From: Zelopaecilomyces penicillatus
Lineage: Eukaryota; Ascomycota; Sordariomycetes; Hypocreales; Pseudodiploosporaceae
DNA: 64,000 nt
Assembly: GCA_005765155.1 (NCBI GenBank)
Contig: VCCP01000004.1
Location: forward strand, 5,382,867-5,446,866
Direction: 5' to 3'
Positions 1-11,962 of this stretch are shown piece by piece. A program made the translations under genes and the position numbers. How positions within the stretch are numbered: position 1 is the first letter of the stretch; the number at the start of each line of letters is the position of its first letter. The notes under the pieces were generated by a model that saw only the letters and a list, made by a program, of their open reading frames with translations, had not been told where the DNA came from and made no database searches.

Positions 1-1
1 A

Positions 2-693
2 CTGGCAAAACTTGGCTTGGCAGCCACATTTGCTTGTGGCATTATGTACGTGTGACCCCCGATGTGCAACATCGCTCGAGCAAGAATAAAGAAAAGATCT
101 AGGTGTAGACGATCTTTTAAGGCCAAGCTGACGTTTGATTCGCGATTCTAGCGTCTGTGTGGCGTCAATTCTCGTAATAGTGCCAGCATTCCGCTATACA
201 GAAAATACAGAAGATATCACCTGGAACAATGTCGACATGTTCCTTTGGGCTACTGTTGAAATCAATCTAGCTATCCTTGCAGGTAGGCTTTCTTGCTCGC
301 CACCTGTGCATATCTGCTTCTTTACTCGGATTTTACTACCGGCTTGAATAAGAGAACTAACCCAATAGCACGAAAGGCTCATTTCCAATGCTGCCGGCTG
401 CCCTATTGCGCCTAGCCACAATTATACAGCCCATTGAACAGCCTGATTATAACGGTCGATTAAACATACCACGCACTCGACACAGAATTATCCTGACGAC
501 GATCAGCAGGATGCAGAGAATGCTAGATCAAGATTCGGCTATTGACCTTACTGATTTGTCATCTCACGACCATAGATGGGTCAATCGAAATCATGAAAAC
601 TCTGATCATTCACCAGTATCAACTAATGGGGCTGTCGAAGATGGAGAACGGGGAGTCAATATATTGGAAGATGAGACCGCAGTAGAAGTATGA
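2..693 (+). CDS. 3' exons of a rhodopsin-domain (PTH11-like) integral membrane protein, 5' end outside window
   Basis: Three exons can be joined in phase: 2-45, 152-282 and 377-693. Intron 1 (46-151) starts GTACGT and has a CTGAC branch site before TAG. Intron 2 (283-376) starts GTAGGC and has an ACTAAC branch site. The product runs from a hydrophobic stretch (ATFACGI) through the family signature D-I-T-W followed by the FLWATVEINLAIL segment, which is the sixth to seventh membrane helix region of the fungal rhodopsin-domain family (PF20684). A hydrophilic tail of about 85 residues follows and ends in an acidic TAVEV-type terminus like that of its relatives. Such proteins are seven-helix plasma membrane proteins, often of unknown ligand. 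The splice phases match at both junctions, which argues for a real gene. Whether the N-terminal part is intact cannot be seen. Confidence 0.6.
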
Positions 694-2655
694 ATGGGCC
701 CTGGCCTATAATATGTTAAAGCTTTCTTGTTCACTAATGTATTCCACCTTTTCCTGTTTCTTCTAGTGTTCGTTCTAGGTGACTTGTAAATGCATAAGTT
801 TAGGCTTTTTCTAGCCCTATTGCAATAGCTAAAGTAGTTATGGATATACATCAGCAAATTTACTAAAACCTTTTTATGATGTTACAATGCTTAACTGGCC
901 AACGCTCGCCCAGAGATAGCCGCTAGAATTATAATGACCTTCATTGTAGGTATGTGAGTATATTATAGAAAACAGATTTGATAGAGAGGAGGCCCAGATG
1001 AAAATGTTGATTTGGAGTGTTATGGCGCAAGGCAATCCTGTACCAGCCGCTTTGGAAATGTATCGGGCCTTGAGCCGTTGAAGATACTCACATTGGGGGT
1101 GGACATGTCTGATAGAACTGGGCAGGTGACGACGCCCTTACTGTGGTGCTGATCCCTGGACGCACCTTCTCCATCAACCGAACATATTTCCGCTAGCCGA
1201 CAAACGAACGAGCTTCTAGTGGTGTGGCCAGACCAGCTGTTCAGTACTAAAACCTCTGAAACTATTGATGTATAAGTTGGCCGAAACAGTGAGGCTAAAC
1301 TGCCAACTTGCCAGAGCAATAACCCCCCCTCCCCCCACTTAGACCCACTGCTATTATATTATAACGATCTGTAATTGATATGCAACTATAAGATATAATG
1401 TAATTCTTTTGATGGTGCTATTCGCGACTTCTGATATTCCTCCCAAAACAGCACTCATTACGGCGCTCTGCCTACCAAACGTTTTATTGGAGCGTACCGC
1501 TAAGATCTTTGGTCTCATTTAGGACCTTCACGCATCAACTCAATCGTGTTGTCGCCTCTTATCATCTTTTAACCATCTCTTCATCTTCTAGCCCATGAAC
1601 CGTTTCAGAGGCATGCCCAGGTAGTGATATTATTGTGAATAATAGACACCAATGGACCGTCAACTTTGTCTATTAGGGTACGTGCCGCCATTTGCCGTCC
1701 TTTAATAACCCACGCTAAATATCACAGCTGATAAAATTTCGCCCTATAAATCAACGCGATCCAATGCATGTATGTCTTGACAAAGGCCGCCTCCAGCCAG
1801 GGCAGGTGTCACGCTCTTCAATTTTTGGGAACAACCCGGAAGGCCACTAGATTAAAGAAGCGGACATTGTATCTTATTGTAGAATGTCTGAGGTCAGTCT
1901 TTAGCATCAGGTACTCCAAGTTGGCATAAACACGTCAGCTCCCTTATCAAGAGAGAATTGGAATGAATCAAAGATTTATATCCTTGACGTGTGCAACATT
2001 CCCAATGCCAGATTGCCAGACATAACAGGGGTAGGTCGCTGACTTGACCAATTAAAGGTTCTGAATAGGGCTAGTAGTCCAACGCGGTTCGGACTTTTAC
2101 TCAAAGTGGCGATTAATAGTCAGACACACTTTCCAAACAAGTGCCCACCTTTGTAAGTAATTATATACTAACAGACTTAGTTGGCATCCTGTGTCCACCC
2201 CCCGTAATGGTTTATACCTTCAACACGCCAATGGCAGCGGACTATATGCAATATTCCTTACCCCACATGAAAATGTCAGACAGCTAATGCGGTCTAGACA
2301 TAATATCATAGATCCAATTAATTGAGTTATAGAAGAGGAGAAATGAGAGGCGATCGAGCATAGCATAATTTATAACGGAGCCTTGGGCTAGGTCCGTTGT
2401 CTCAGACCTGGCCTCGGCCCGGTTACTGCATGGATGAGCGCTTAAACCTGGTAGGGCGCGTCTTCTACTTGTGACAATAAAGCTTGCCCAGGCTTAGTGG
2501 TACATTGGTGGGAGCAGCCGTTGGCCCTCGACCAGGGTGGCATATGGTTCTTGTATGGCTATGGCCGAGAAATGTTGTAGGGTCATATTGATCATCAGGC
2601 TGGTGTGTACTTCCGGTTGTCTCCGAACGTCGAGTTAAGCTATTTGGATTTTATT
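694..2655. other. intergenic, no gene recognised
   Basis: About 2 kb of normal-composition sequence. The reading frames present (for example 1020-1319 on the minus strand) are short, lack family motifs and have no flanking splice logic. There is a short C-rich run at 1322-1337. I see no RNA gene or repeat here. Confidence 0.5.
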
Positions 2656-3454
2656 GATCATGGGAAGATAGGTAGAACTTCTGGCAGTTGTAGCATTGCT
2701 CGGCTATGGATGTGTCGATGGTGCAGAGGTATCTGCCCTGTGTCCTGGCTTGGGTTGTAAGGGTTGCTGGGGGGATTGAGCTGATTGGTAGCCGGCCTTG
2801 TTGCCCGGGCAGCTGCTGACGCAAACGAACTGGCGATCTCTTTCAATGTTTGTTCTTTGAGCTGTCTGATCTCGTTCCATATAGAGGTACTACTGACAAG
2901 TGTCTCTGTCTGCGTTGCCAATAGTTGGGCAATGAGATCCACGGTGGCTTTTTCTTGATTTGCGATTATTATTTGTTGCCTTGCGTTCTGATCTGCTGTT
3001 TCTCGTTGTTGCTTAAGGCATTGGACCTCCTTGGCCAGTAATACCATAGCTTTTATTAGTGTTATAGTCTCTTCTCGTATCTAGTCCAAGTTTCCTCCTA
3101 TTAAGCCAGACTGGTACGCCCGGGCTATAGGTGGCCTAGTGCCTACTGTCGATTTCCTTTTCCTGATTGCTGCTGGTTCCGTGGTTTTGGCGGCTTCTTC
3201 ATTCTTTATCCTAGCTTTTTTAGCGTGTGGTGTTGGATAGTGTGGATCTACTATTATAGATGCACGAACCAGTTGTTGTACCTTAGCAATTGACGAGGTA
3301 TAGCTCGGTTGAAACCGGTATAAAGAGGCAGCCAGATCGTAGCGTCATTACCTGTAGGGTTATTACGCTCTTCCTTCCCAGCTCTTGTAGATCCAACGGG
3401 AACATTAATCAATACAGGCACACCATACTTAATGCCTAACCGTATCTTTAACAT
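2656..3454 (-). pseudogene. decayed gag-like / coiled-coil ORF of a retroelement
   Basis: The minus strand carries two broken pieces. The downstream one (3047-2658) is a glutamine/leucine-rich helical segment (KEVQCLKQQ, then heptad-like EIRQLKEQTLKEI), followed by a proline/asparagine-rich linker. After a frame change near 2720 a half zinc knuckle (CYNCQKF) appears just before the stop. The upstream piece (3454-3254) is hydrophilic and has no match I recognise. A helical region followed by a CX2C knuckle is what fungal gag or LINE ORF1 proteins look like, so I read it as a mobile-element remnant. No reverse transcriptase follows it. Function is inferred from shape only. Confidence 0.3.
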
Positions 3455-3657
3455 GCAGGGGCCGCGTTGCTGTTAAATCCGTACAGTACTGCCTCACATT
3501 CTACCTATATTAATACAATGATAGATCATGTTGGCGGACCAATACTCACCAGGGCGGTGGCTAGAGCGTGGTTTAGGTGGACGCAAAATAATACATCACT
3601 ATTGCAGAATCAAGGTTGATCTTCTGAGATAAAGTTAATAGTGTAGGGGTGGAAGTG

Positions 3658-3684
3658 AAATATATATATATCTATATATATATG
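3658..3684. repeat. TA dinucleotide microsatellite
   Basis: Alternating TA run interrupted once by a C (TATC), about 27 bases. It lies between the gag-like remnant and the STIMATE pseudogene. Confidence 0.8.
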
Positions 3685-4361
3685 ATAATATAGTAGCTAA
3701 TGACTTCTCAATGCTTCATTCCAATAACGCTGATCAATTTCGACTGAGAAGCTATTTCGGTAGGTACTTCTGAATTAATTTAGCGCTTACAGAAGTCTGA
3801 CATACTTCCATTTTCTGTTGGCAGCTCTCCTCACTAGCAAGACGCTGCGGTTAGAGCATTTAAGGGGGAGGTTGTGGTCATGTTATACTCCATAAGGGTT
3901 GGTTCCGTCCTTACGCCCCTCTCATGTTTAAACATGGAGACAAACGTGGCTGAGCACTTGGCCACGTCATTAGTGAATTAGTCCAGTCGTGATTCAAAAA
4001 GATTTTGATGGGGAATGACTCTGAGGGTGAGGTTACTATGCCCACTAGTTGCCCTTCTGAAGGCTAGCCATAATCTGCGAAAAGGGAAAAGTGGAGAAAA
4101 TAAATTATCATCCGCTAATCTGTTTAATATAATACTGTTTCAGGAAGCATGGACTTAACCTTACAAGTGCAGAAGATTGCGCGTTCTCGAAACCAGGGGG
4201 ATATATAGCATCTATGAGGCTTTATATTATTGGTTTTTAAAGTTTATCCATTCCATATCACAATATTCGTTCCATCTGCATAGCGCTGTTAATACCTTTG
4301 TTGCTATCTAGTCCATAGAGTGATATCGCTTGCAACAGGACTTTCGCCTCCTTTGACGTTA
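3685..4361. other. intergenic, no gene recognised
   Basis: No reading frame with recognisable motifs, no repeat. It presumably contains the former promoter of the STIMATE-like pseudogene downstream. Confidence 0.4.
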
Positions 4362-5564
4362 ATGCAGTGGCAAGCCAATATGCACACCAATATTGTTCAT
4401 GGCTTTCAAGCAACCAACGAAGCCGGCCCAACCACCTCTATCAGCGGCATTAGCATAGCTACCAGATCGGCTTGGCTAGCCACTTCTTCAAACTGCTCTA
4501 CCAGTTCATCTATTCACGAGGAAGAACAGAGCCAATGCCATCTCCTGGGACGATTTGCGCTGCTTATACAGACAGCTTTTGGAGCCCTGGCGCTTCTCTC
4601 TCTTTTATTCAAGCGCTGGCTAGAAAGGCCGCAAAGGTCAGTTCACGTCTGGATTTTTGATTCATCTAAACAAGTCGTCGGTTCAGCTCTCCTGCACATT
4701 TCAAATATAATAATTTCTATATCAAGGAATGAATCTGAATCAAATAAGGCGCGACTCAAGAGGACAAACCAAACATTAACTATGGATGTGGTACATACCC
4801 CCAACCCATGTTCCATTTATATTCTTAACCTGTTCATCGATGTAAGTGCATTATAAGTTTTTTTTTTTTAATTATAGCTGCTGAAAAATATTAGACTACT
4901 ATTGGCATACCTATCTTTGTCTTGTTACTGCGTGTCATGACTAGACTCGCCGCTTATACTCCATTAAGCAAACCGGGCGCATCTATCCAATCAGGCAATT
5001 ATGGCCATCCACCAAAGACACAATAGTGGCTTAAGCAGCTCATGCTATATATCTGAAGCCTAGCTGCTACGAAGGTGTGCATTTGTGGCATATTCCAGAT
5101 TGTGCCATGGATGTTGGATGTAGGTGATTGGGCGCTCCGTTGGACTGAGGGAAACGAAAGGCTGCAAATTGCCTGTGTCATGAGGATCTTTCCTCTTATC
5201 TTGAATACCACACAGTACTGTATTACATATTATTTTATCAAGAGGAAGAGGGACTTTGGGCTGCTACCGTTCGAAGATCTGGACGCAAGACATCAATCCA
5301 ATGATATGCCTACGCCCATGAGAAATCTGAGTGTGGTAAATGCAGATGATGGCTAAGCATTTGCGCCGGATCAAATTAGGGACAGCTTAGACGGGATCAA
5401 CAGCTTGGATATGAGCAGCAATGAATGGGATACTTAGGAAAACGTCTTCCCAGTTCGTTTAGACATCAAACTAATAGACCTATGCCCACGCCGCCGTACC
5501 ACGCAAATGATCACCTGTACCCAAATTTGCAGCATCCATTCATGCTACATTCTCTGCAACAGTA
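4362..5564 (+). pseudogene. STIMATE-family (PF12400) vacuolar membrane protein, inactivated
   Basis: The first exon (ATG at 4362) encodes a Ser/Thr-rich N terminus and then the family core: CHLLGRFALLIQ, the KRWLERPQR motif, VWIFDSSKQVVGSA, and NPCSIYILNLFID. The exon ends at a GTAAGT donor at 4841. The reading resumes with the conserved SGNYGHPPKT segment, then MLDVGDWALRWTEGNERLQI and a FEDLDA-type tail. Two stops interrupt this second part: a TAG at about 5028 where relatives have Trp (PPKT.WWLKQ; TGG to TAG) and a TGA at about 5052. A frame change is needed further on to reach the PTPPYHANDHL tail that ends at 5564. Family members are multi-pass membrane proteins of vacuole/ER linked to calcium signalling in animals (TMEM110). 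This copy is dead. A functional copy probably exists elsewhere, since most fungi keep one. Confidence 0.75.
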
Positions 5565-6323
5565 AACAATACTCGTGGATTTCGTTCCGTATATATGAAT
5601 TGGCGTTGCCGAACCCAGCTATGGCGCAGTCGGGCTCGAACACTGGGACTTGTCAGCATGCAGCTACACAGAATGAGCATCAACAACGTGCAGCCCAACA
5701 GTTGAGCCAATCCCTCTCGCAGCATGACCACCAAGGCCCACAGCGAGAGCGTGGATATTCCACACAGATAGATCATAGCCCGAACCGTGCTAGGCTTGAT
5801 GAACGGGTTAATTCTTCGCTACTATACCTTAGGCCTTACTCCTAACCAAACTCTAGGTGTGGGTGTATCTTAGGGTTAGGTCGCCTTGAACGTATGTTAA
5901 AGGGCGATGGAGTGATGACTAAGCGATCTCTCCATGAAATAAAACTTGAGTGTGTTTTCCTAGCAGTTATATAGAAGCAACTGATAATCTATAAAATAGG
6001 GTACAGCAAGTTTCTGATAAGTAAGCGTCTATCTATTTAGTAAAAGTGTTACTAAATTGGGGCTGACGATGATTAGATTGTACGATATCAATCTGGGGGG
6101 GTGGGGGTTTGAGACCTCAGAAAACGTGAGTTTCAAACAAAAACAATAGAGTATGTTGAATTAACCCTTCATCAAAAAGCCCCAGGCATGATAGAAATGT
6201 GAGTGCTATTCCTATTTACTATTAAACTAGCCGACCTCGGTCCTACAGGGCTGACAAATGATGGACCTTAGTATAAACCTCTTGTTGAATCAAAATCTGA
6301 AATTAACCAGATCCTATCGGTAA
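5565..6323. other. intergenic / unassigned, possible remnants
   Basis: A Gln/Ser-rich open frame lies at 5621-5845 (plus strand, starting MAQSGSNTG); it is low-complexity and I do not recognise it. It might be a leftover of the preceding pseudogene. A G-rich run lies at 6095-6110. A short stretch at about 6150-6200 reads VELTLHQKAPGM then a GTGAGT donor-like site, which weakly resembles sequence just before a PKS enoyl reductase domain, but I cannot place it. Confidence 0.35.
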
Positions 6324-9247
6324 CAACCTTTTTCGAAGGAAATTGAAACGGTACCTGAGGTGGTCATTGTGACGTCTTCAACAAATCTACAAGAGGAACT
6401 CGTTAGGTAAATCAAGGAGCAGCAGCTGATATCTGATTATACATCAGTTTCAATGATCCCATTTGATGAACTTAGTCAAGAAGCAATATCACGCAAGGCA
6501 GTTATTTTCGTTGCAGATCTTGCTAATCCTATTTTGCACGAAATCGAGGATGAAGCGTTCTTGATTCTTAGGTCAATGTTGACCTCAGCCAGCAGCATTC
6601 TCTGGCTATCGTCCGGCAGTAATCTGGCTGGATCTACTCCAGCTTATGCGCTGGTTGTGGGTCTTGGGAGAGTCATTCGTGCGGAACGCAACGGATTCAA
6701 ATTCATAAATCTTCAGCTATCTAAGTATGCTTTTGGCGATACCCTGATGTCCAGTGAGTCCTTGGGGGTTGTCATTTGCATTTTCCAAGAGACTGTCAGC
6801 CGACCTCAGGGAACCATAGGGGAGTCTGAGTACCTGGAAAATAATGGAGTAATCTACATCGACCGCCTCGTCCAAACTCCACAGTTCAATGAAGTCATGA
6901 GTGTTAAACACTCGACTCGCAAGTCAAAACAGCTGCCTTTCGGAGGTGACGAAAGTAATCCCAAGAGGGCTTTGAAGTTGGAGATTTCCGCCCCAGGTAT
7001 GCTTAGCACTCTGCGATTTGTCGAAGATGACATATACCATGAGCCGTTACGGGAGAGCGAAATCGAGCTCGAAGTAATGGCTGTAGGGCTCAATTTCCGT
7101 GATGTCATGATCGCCATGGGCCAGCTATCAGATACCTATCTCGGCGACGAGTGCGCTGGTACCATTACCAGAGTCGGGGCGTCAGTGAAGGGTATGCAGG
7201 TTGGAGACCGCATCTTTGGTGTTGCCCACGGCTCATTCCGCACCTACTACCGCGATGAGGCGAGACTCTTCCAAAAGATCCCTGATGGCATGACATTTGA
7301 GAGCGCCGCTGCTCTTCCGCTGACCTATTGCACGGCTTATTATGGTTTAATCTACCAGGCTCGTCTTCGAAATGGCCAGAGCGTGCTGATACATGCCGCA
7401 GCAGGTGGTGTCGGCCAAGCAGCCATCGTGTTGGCGAAGCGCATTGGCGCAGAGATCTTCGTGACAGTGGGGACCGCTGATAAAAAGAAGTTCATCCAAG
7501 CAGAGTATGGGATACCAGAAGACCATATCTTCTATAGCCGCGATATATCATTCAGCAAAGGCATCATGCGCATAACCCATGGTCGCGGTGTTGATGTCGT
7601 GCTCAACTCGCTGTCAGGTGAAGCGCTGCGGGCATCGTGGCAGTGTGTTGCCCACTTTGGAACATTTGTGGAGCTCGGCCGTCGCGACATTGATGCCCAT
7701 TCCAAGTTGGATCTTGACATCTTCATCAAGAATGTAACATTTACTTCAGTGAATTATGCGATTCTCCTTGCTATAAATAAGCCATTGGCATCTCAGTTGT
7801 GGGCCGAAGTCGTCGATATGGCTAGGAAAGGCGAGGTCTTCCCAGCTCCCTTGGATGTATATGCCTATAGCCAAATGGAAGAAGCATTTCGCAGACTTCA
7901 AGGCGGGAAACACATTGGAAAAATCGTCCTGAAACCTTCGAAAGAAGATGTAGTGGATGTGAGTACGCCATGACATTTTATTGGGCGGATTAATTGACTT
8001 ACTCTTCACTTTAGATAATTCCCCAAGTCGCTGAGCCGGTCAAGCTAGACCAAGACGTCTCTTACCTAGTAGCGTGAGGTCTTGGAGGCTTAGGTCGTAG
8101 TATGGTAAGAAGGCTTGTCGAACGTAGAGCACGAAATCTGATCCTTGTGTCTCGCTCTAGTGCTGTAAGTGAGGCGGCACAGGCGACGGTCGCAGAACTT
8201 CGCAGCAACGGGGTAAGGGTGGAGGTTTACGCTTGCGATATAACCGACAAAGATAGCCTTTCGCTTGTGCTTGAAGATGTAAAAGATAAACTGCCTCCAA
8301 TTCGTGGTTGCATCCAAAGCGCCATGGTTCTCAAGGTGAGAGAAGCAAATCCCTCTGTTGACTTGCCTTCCATGTGCTAACAAATGCGGATGAAGGATGC
8401 CATGTTTGAGTCGATGACTCCTAATGATTTCCGAGACGCGATGAAGCCCAAGGTAGACGGTTCATGGAACTTGCACACAATGTTACCAAGAAATCTCAAC
8501 TTCTTCGTGCTACTCGCCTCGGCGAGCGGGATTACGGGAACACGAGGCCAGGCGAATTACGCCTATGGAAACACATACCAAGATGCCCTGGCATATCATC
8601 GCGTCTCTCAGGGGCAGCATGCCATCGCCATTGACCTTGGATTGGTTCTGAGCGTCGGATATGTTGCTGAGCATCATGCTGAAACTGTGGACTACCTAAA
8701 GGATTGGGGTTTCATGGGAATTCGTGAGGATGAGTTCTTGACCATGATCGAGTATGCGATTGATCCAGTGAATGCTCCATCATCCTCCATCCCTTGTCAG
8801 ATAACTGCTGGTATTGAGTCGCTTGCTTTGATGCGGCAAAAGGGGCTTGAGGAACCGTATTACATGCGCGACCCGCTCTTCTCCCACCTCCGTGCGGCGG
8901 ACGCTGTCACCTCAGAGAGGACGGAGGCTGAGACCAACCAGCGTGTTCTCAGCCTCTTACAGGCAGCTGAGTCTCTGGAGGCAGCGGCAGCCATTGCCTG
9001 CGAAGCATTAATATCTAAACTATCCAAGGTGCTTTCATATGACCTAGAGGATATCGATTCCAATAAGCCGTTGCACGCCTTTGGTGTTGACTCGCTCGTT
9101 ACTGTAGTCATTCGATATTGGCTGATACGTGAGTTAGCAGCAGATTTGGCTGTCTTTGATATCGTGGCCGCACCTAGCATTGCAGCTTTAAGTACTATTG
9201 TGGCGGAGAAGAGCAAGTATGTTGATAGCGAACGGTGGGAGAATTGA
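6324..9247 (+). pseudogene. 3' part of a highly reducing type I polyketide synthase (ER-KR-ACP)
   Basis: The frame contains, in order: the structural linker before the ER (HEIEDEAF, SSILWLSSGSN, RVIRAERNG); an enoyl reductase with LNFRDVMIAMGQL and the NADPH motif AAAGGVGQAA (about 7396-7425); a ketoreductase with LILVSRS, LLASAS and the YAYGN catalytic Tyr/Asn (about 8555); and an acyl carrier protein with the phosphopantetheine serine in GVDSL (about 9083-9097). Two introns fit: 7959-8014 and 8336-8395, the latter with a TGCTAAC branch site. No thioesterase follows, which is normal for this class. KS, AT, DH and any methyltransferase domain are absent upstream, whereas full enzymes exceed 2000 residues. 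In-frame stops: TAA at 6408-6410 and TGA at 8075-8077, the latter replacing the first glycine of the KR GGLGG nucleotide-binding motif. The synthase therefore cannot work as it stands. Confidence 0.85.
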
Positions 9248-10197
9248 TGGTGGGTAAACAAGCACGTTCAGAGTGATGCCTTACATTGCCGAGTTGAGTG
9301 GCATGGAAACCATGTGTGATTGAAATCAAAGGCTTGAATAGTTCAGTAGCGCGGAATGTGTTAGAGTCAATTGAGCAATGATGTTCGCTTTTTTCTGGAA
9401 GCATTGGCGTTACCATCGCGTAGTGTCTTGAAAGCACCCAAATTGATGCCGAGATTGTTGCTGCCTGGTTTCATACTTCACTTGTCGAATCATTAATTAA
9501 GCAACAAATCACCCCGCTTGATAACAATCCAGTCGAGTGTTATCACCTTGCCCGACTCCTTACGTCTAGGCCAGGATATCTACACCATAACCGCACCTAA
9601 CTTGATGGTTTATGCTTTCTTATTAAGGGTTACGCTGATGACTTCATAACACAACCAACGCCGTGTTTCAGTCTCAACCGTGGGTCTCCTTCAATTGACC
9701 CAAGCCATTCTTCACGGCGCTCTATAATGTTAATGACGTTAATGTCAAGAGTGGTCCAGAGCGTGTCGATATACTCAGTGCTAGGGACTTTCACAGCGAC
9801 TTTAAGAGTAGGCGCAGAACCTTTTGAGCGAACGGAAAGCTTTTGAGTGAGAGTCTAAGAATATAGTAAAAAAACGGACACAGCAGCGAACGGGTCGCAG
9901 ATGCTATAGACGAATTCTTAATAACGCATCTGTAGCGAGTCCATATTTATATACTTCAAGATTGCGCAGCTGTGTCGTCGAGTGAGCTGTTCAACATTAT
10001 TATTTGAAGTTGCGTTGTACGCAGTAGGAAATCCACGAATCTAACATCGAATTGTGCGAGGACTTCAGTGATTAGGCAAGCTCGGGATGCTACAGAAACA
10101 AGTTGGACACTTTAATAAACCTACGAGAGTCATTCGAACCATAGAGTTTGTCTATTCTAAATTATGATAAAGACATGAAAAGAAAGGACACTGCGTT
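9248..10197. other. intergenic between PKS remnant and O-methyltransferase
   Basis: The two flanking genes converge here. No reading frame with recognisable motifs and no repeat. It should hold both 3' UTRs. Confidence 0.5.
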
Positions 10198-11962
10198 CTA
10201 CAGAGCTGCGTGAGCCAACCGGCATTCAACAATACTCAAAGGCCCACGGCAGTCCCATATCTTGTATATCATTAGACCAGAAGCTCCGATAATAGAACGG
10301 AATCCAGCAGGAGTTCTTTCTATTCCATTAACCATCATCATCATGTTGATATCCATCATGTGTGCAATCCCCATAGCATGACCATAGTTTTTCAGCAAGG
10401 GTTCTGGTGCCGATTCTACTTCATTAGATCCTAGCGTCGTGTTTATGATCATGTCGGCGATCAAAAGTCGTGAGTTAGGGCCCATGGACTTTGCAATCTG
10501 AGACAATATCACGATTGCTTCCGCATCAGGCCAGTCGTGTCTTGATTGCGCGGTGTTTGTTAGAATCGTTAGTTTCTTCGATAGACTCAGGAGTTTGACG
10601 TACATTACATATCGCAGCCAGTACACGTCAGCACCCAGTACTGGATTTGTGTCAAAGAAATCGTGAGCAGCCAGTTGAACTCGACCTTGCGAGATAGATG
10701 CTGGATACAGGGATCTCCACGCTGAAATGCCTTGTTCGACCACTGCAGCTCTATCTTGAACGATTAGTTTTAGTGTGGGATGGGAGGCATGGAGCTCCAT
10801 GCAGAAGGATCCTGTCTTCACGTCAGCGTCAGGGGTTAATACGGGACCAATAGAACGAGACTCACCAATTCCGCCGCCAACATCTACTACCGTTGCATTT
10901 TCGTTTAGTTGATCCCAGGGGAAATCATAGGTGCAAAATTGTCCCCGGCTAAGTCCCTTCATAGCTGAATGAAAAAGACCCAGTTCGGGTCTAGGTACAA
11001 GCTTTTCCGCTGGGGAGTTGAGATTTGATGATATTGTTTCTTCAGTTGAGGATTTGTAGCACCGAAGGGGTGTTTTGCAATCCTCGGTCTCAGACACCTT
11101 TTCTTGCATCCAGTCAAATAATGACTGTTTCTTGCCAATGGCTTGCTGAAAGGCAGTGTTGGATGCATCATAGCTGTGTCCTGATTCTGGATTTGATAAT
11201 GTGCTTGTGAGATAATCGCTGGCACTGAAGTTGAGACGACCCCTACACATAGCATCAGAAGGACAGATACTACGAGACCAGCGTTGAACTTTGTTATGCG
11301 GAGCATTAAATACAGGGATGTCCCCAAAAGAATTGAACTTACTGAACAACAATATACGCTCGTAAGGCAGGGTTGCTAACGAGTACCGTAGACACATGGT
11401 TGTTGGCAAAGCAGTCTTCACTAACTTCCTCAAACATATGGTGAGAAACCAAGGCCCGCATAACTCGACCTACATCCAAAACTCAATTAGTTATATTGAT
11501 CATGCCTTGGAATTCCACCACCAACCACTCACACAATTTGCCAGCTTCAAGACCAGTTGAGCAAGCCAAAACTGTACCCGACATTCCCTCGTCACCGACT
11601 TGCGACAATATTTCGGCAATGTTATGCTCAGCCACTAAATGCAACGCTCTGCAGATGGTGTACGACATGGCCAAGCTGGTCAGTTTATTGTGTGGCGGAA
11701 CAACCAAACTTTCCAGAGAGCCAAGAGCCGCCTGTATTACTCGTGAGGCATCGTACTGTGCGCGAGGCACATCAATATTATGCACCCCACTTTGAGACTG
11801 GTTTGAGTTCTCAGAGGACTCCCATTCTGAGGCCAAAGTTTCGATGGCCTGAGACAAGACTTTGCTAACCTCGCGCAGTCTTGTGGCTGATCGCGTAGTA
11901 TAGTTTGCTGGCATACTGTTCAGCCCGCGTGGAATATCAGAAGCCTGCATTGTAAATTTCAT
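10198..11962 (-). CDS. SAM-dependent O-methyltransferase (fungal, PF00891 type)
   Basis: Exon 1 (11962-11533) holds the helical N-terminal dimerisation part and ends GLEAGKL. Intron 11532-11470 (63 bp, ACTAAT branch site) joins in phase to exon 2 (11469-11343), which reads RVMRALVSHHMFEEV then CFANNHVSTVL, the hallmark of this family. A GTAAGT donor at 11342 leads to an exon beginning near 11260 with SDYL and GHSYDASNTAF. Further in-frame introns lie inside VDVGGGIG/SFCMEL (the SAM site) and between YWLRYV and HDWPDAEA (the catalytic His region). The C terminus (NGIERTPAGF..IIGASGL) is canonical. It transfers methyl from SAM to a hydroxyl, as in the OmtA/OmtB group of polyketide clusters. I found no stop or frame lesion once the introns are removed, so it looks intact. 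Exact boundaries of exon 3 are uncertain. Confidence 0.8.

Noticed and set aside
1020..1319. 99-codon minus-strand frame as a gene
   Set aside because: No recognisable motif, no plausible introns or neighbours; probably chance.
8075..8077. TGA in the KR domain as a recoded (selenocysteine or read-through) codon
   Set aside because: Fungi lack selenocysteine insertion, the position is a structural glycine in relatives, and another in-frame stop (6408) shows the gene is decaying.
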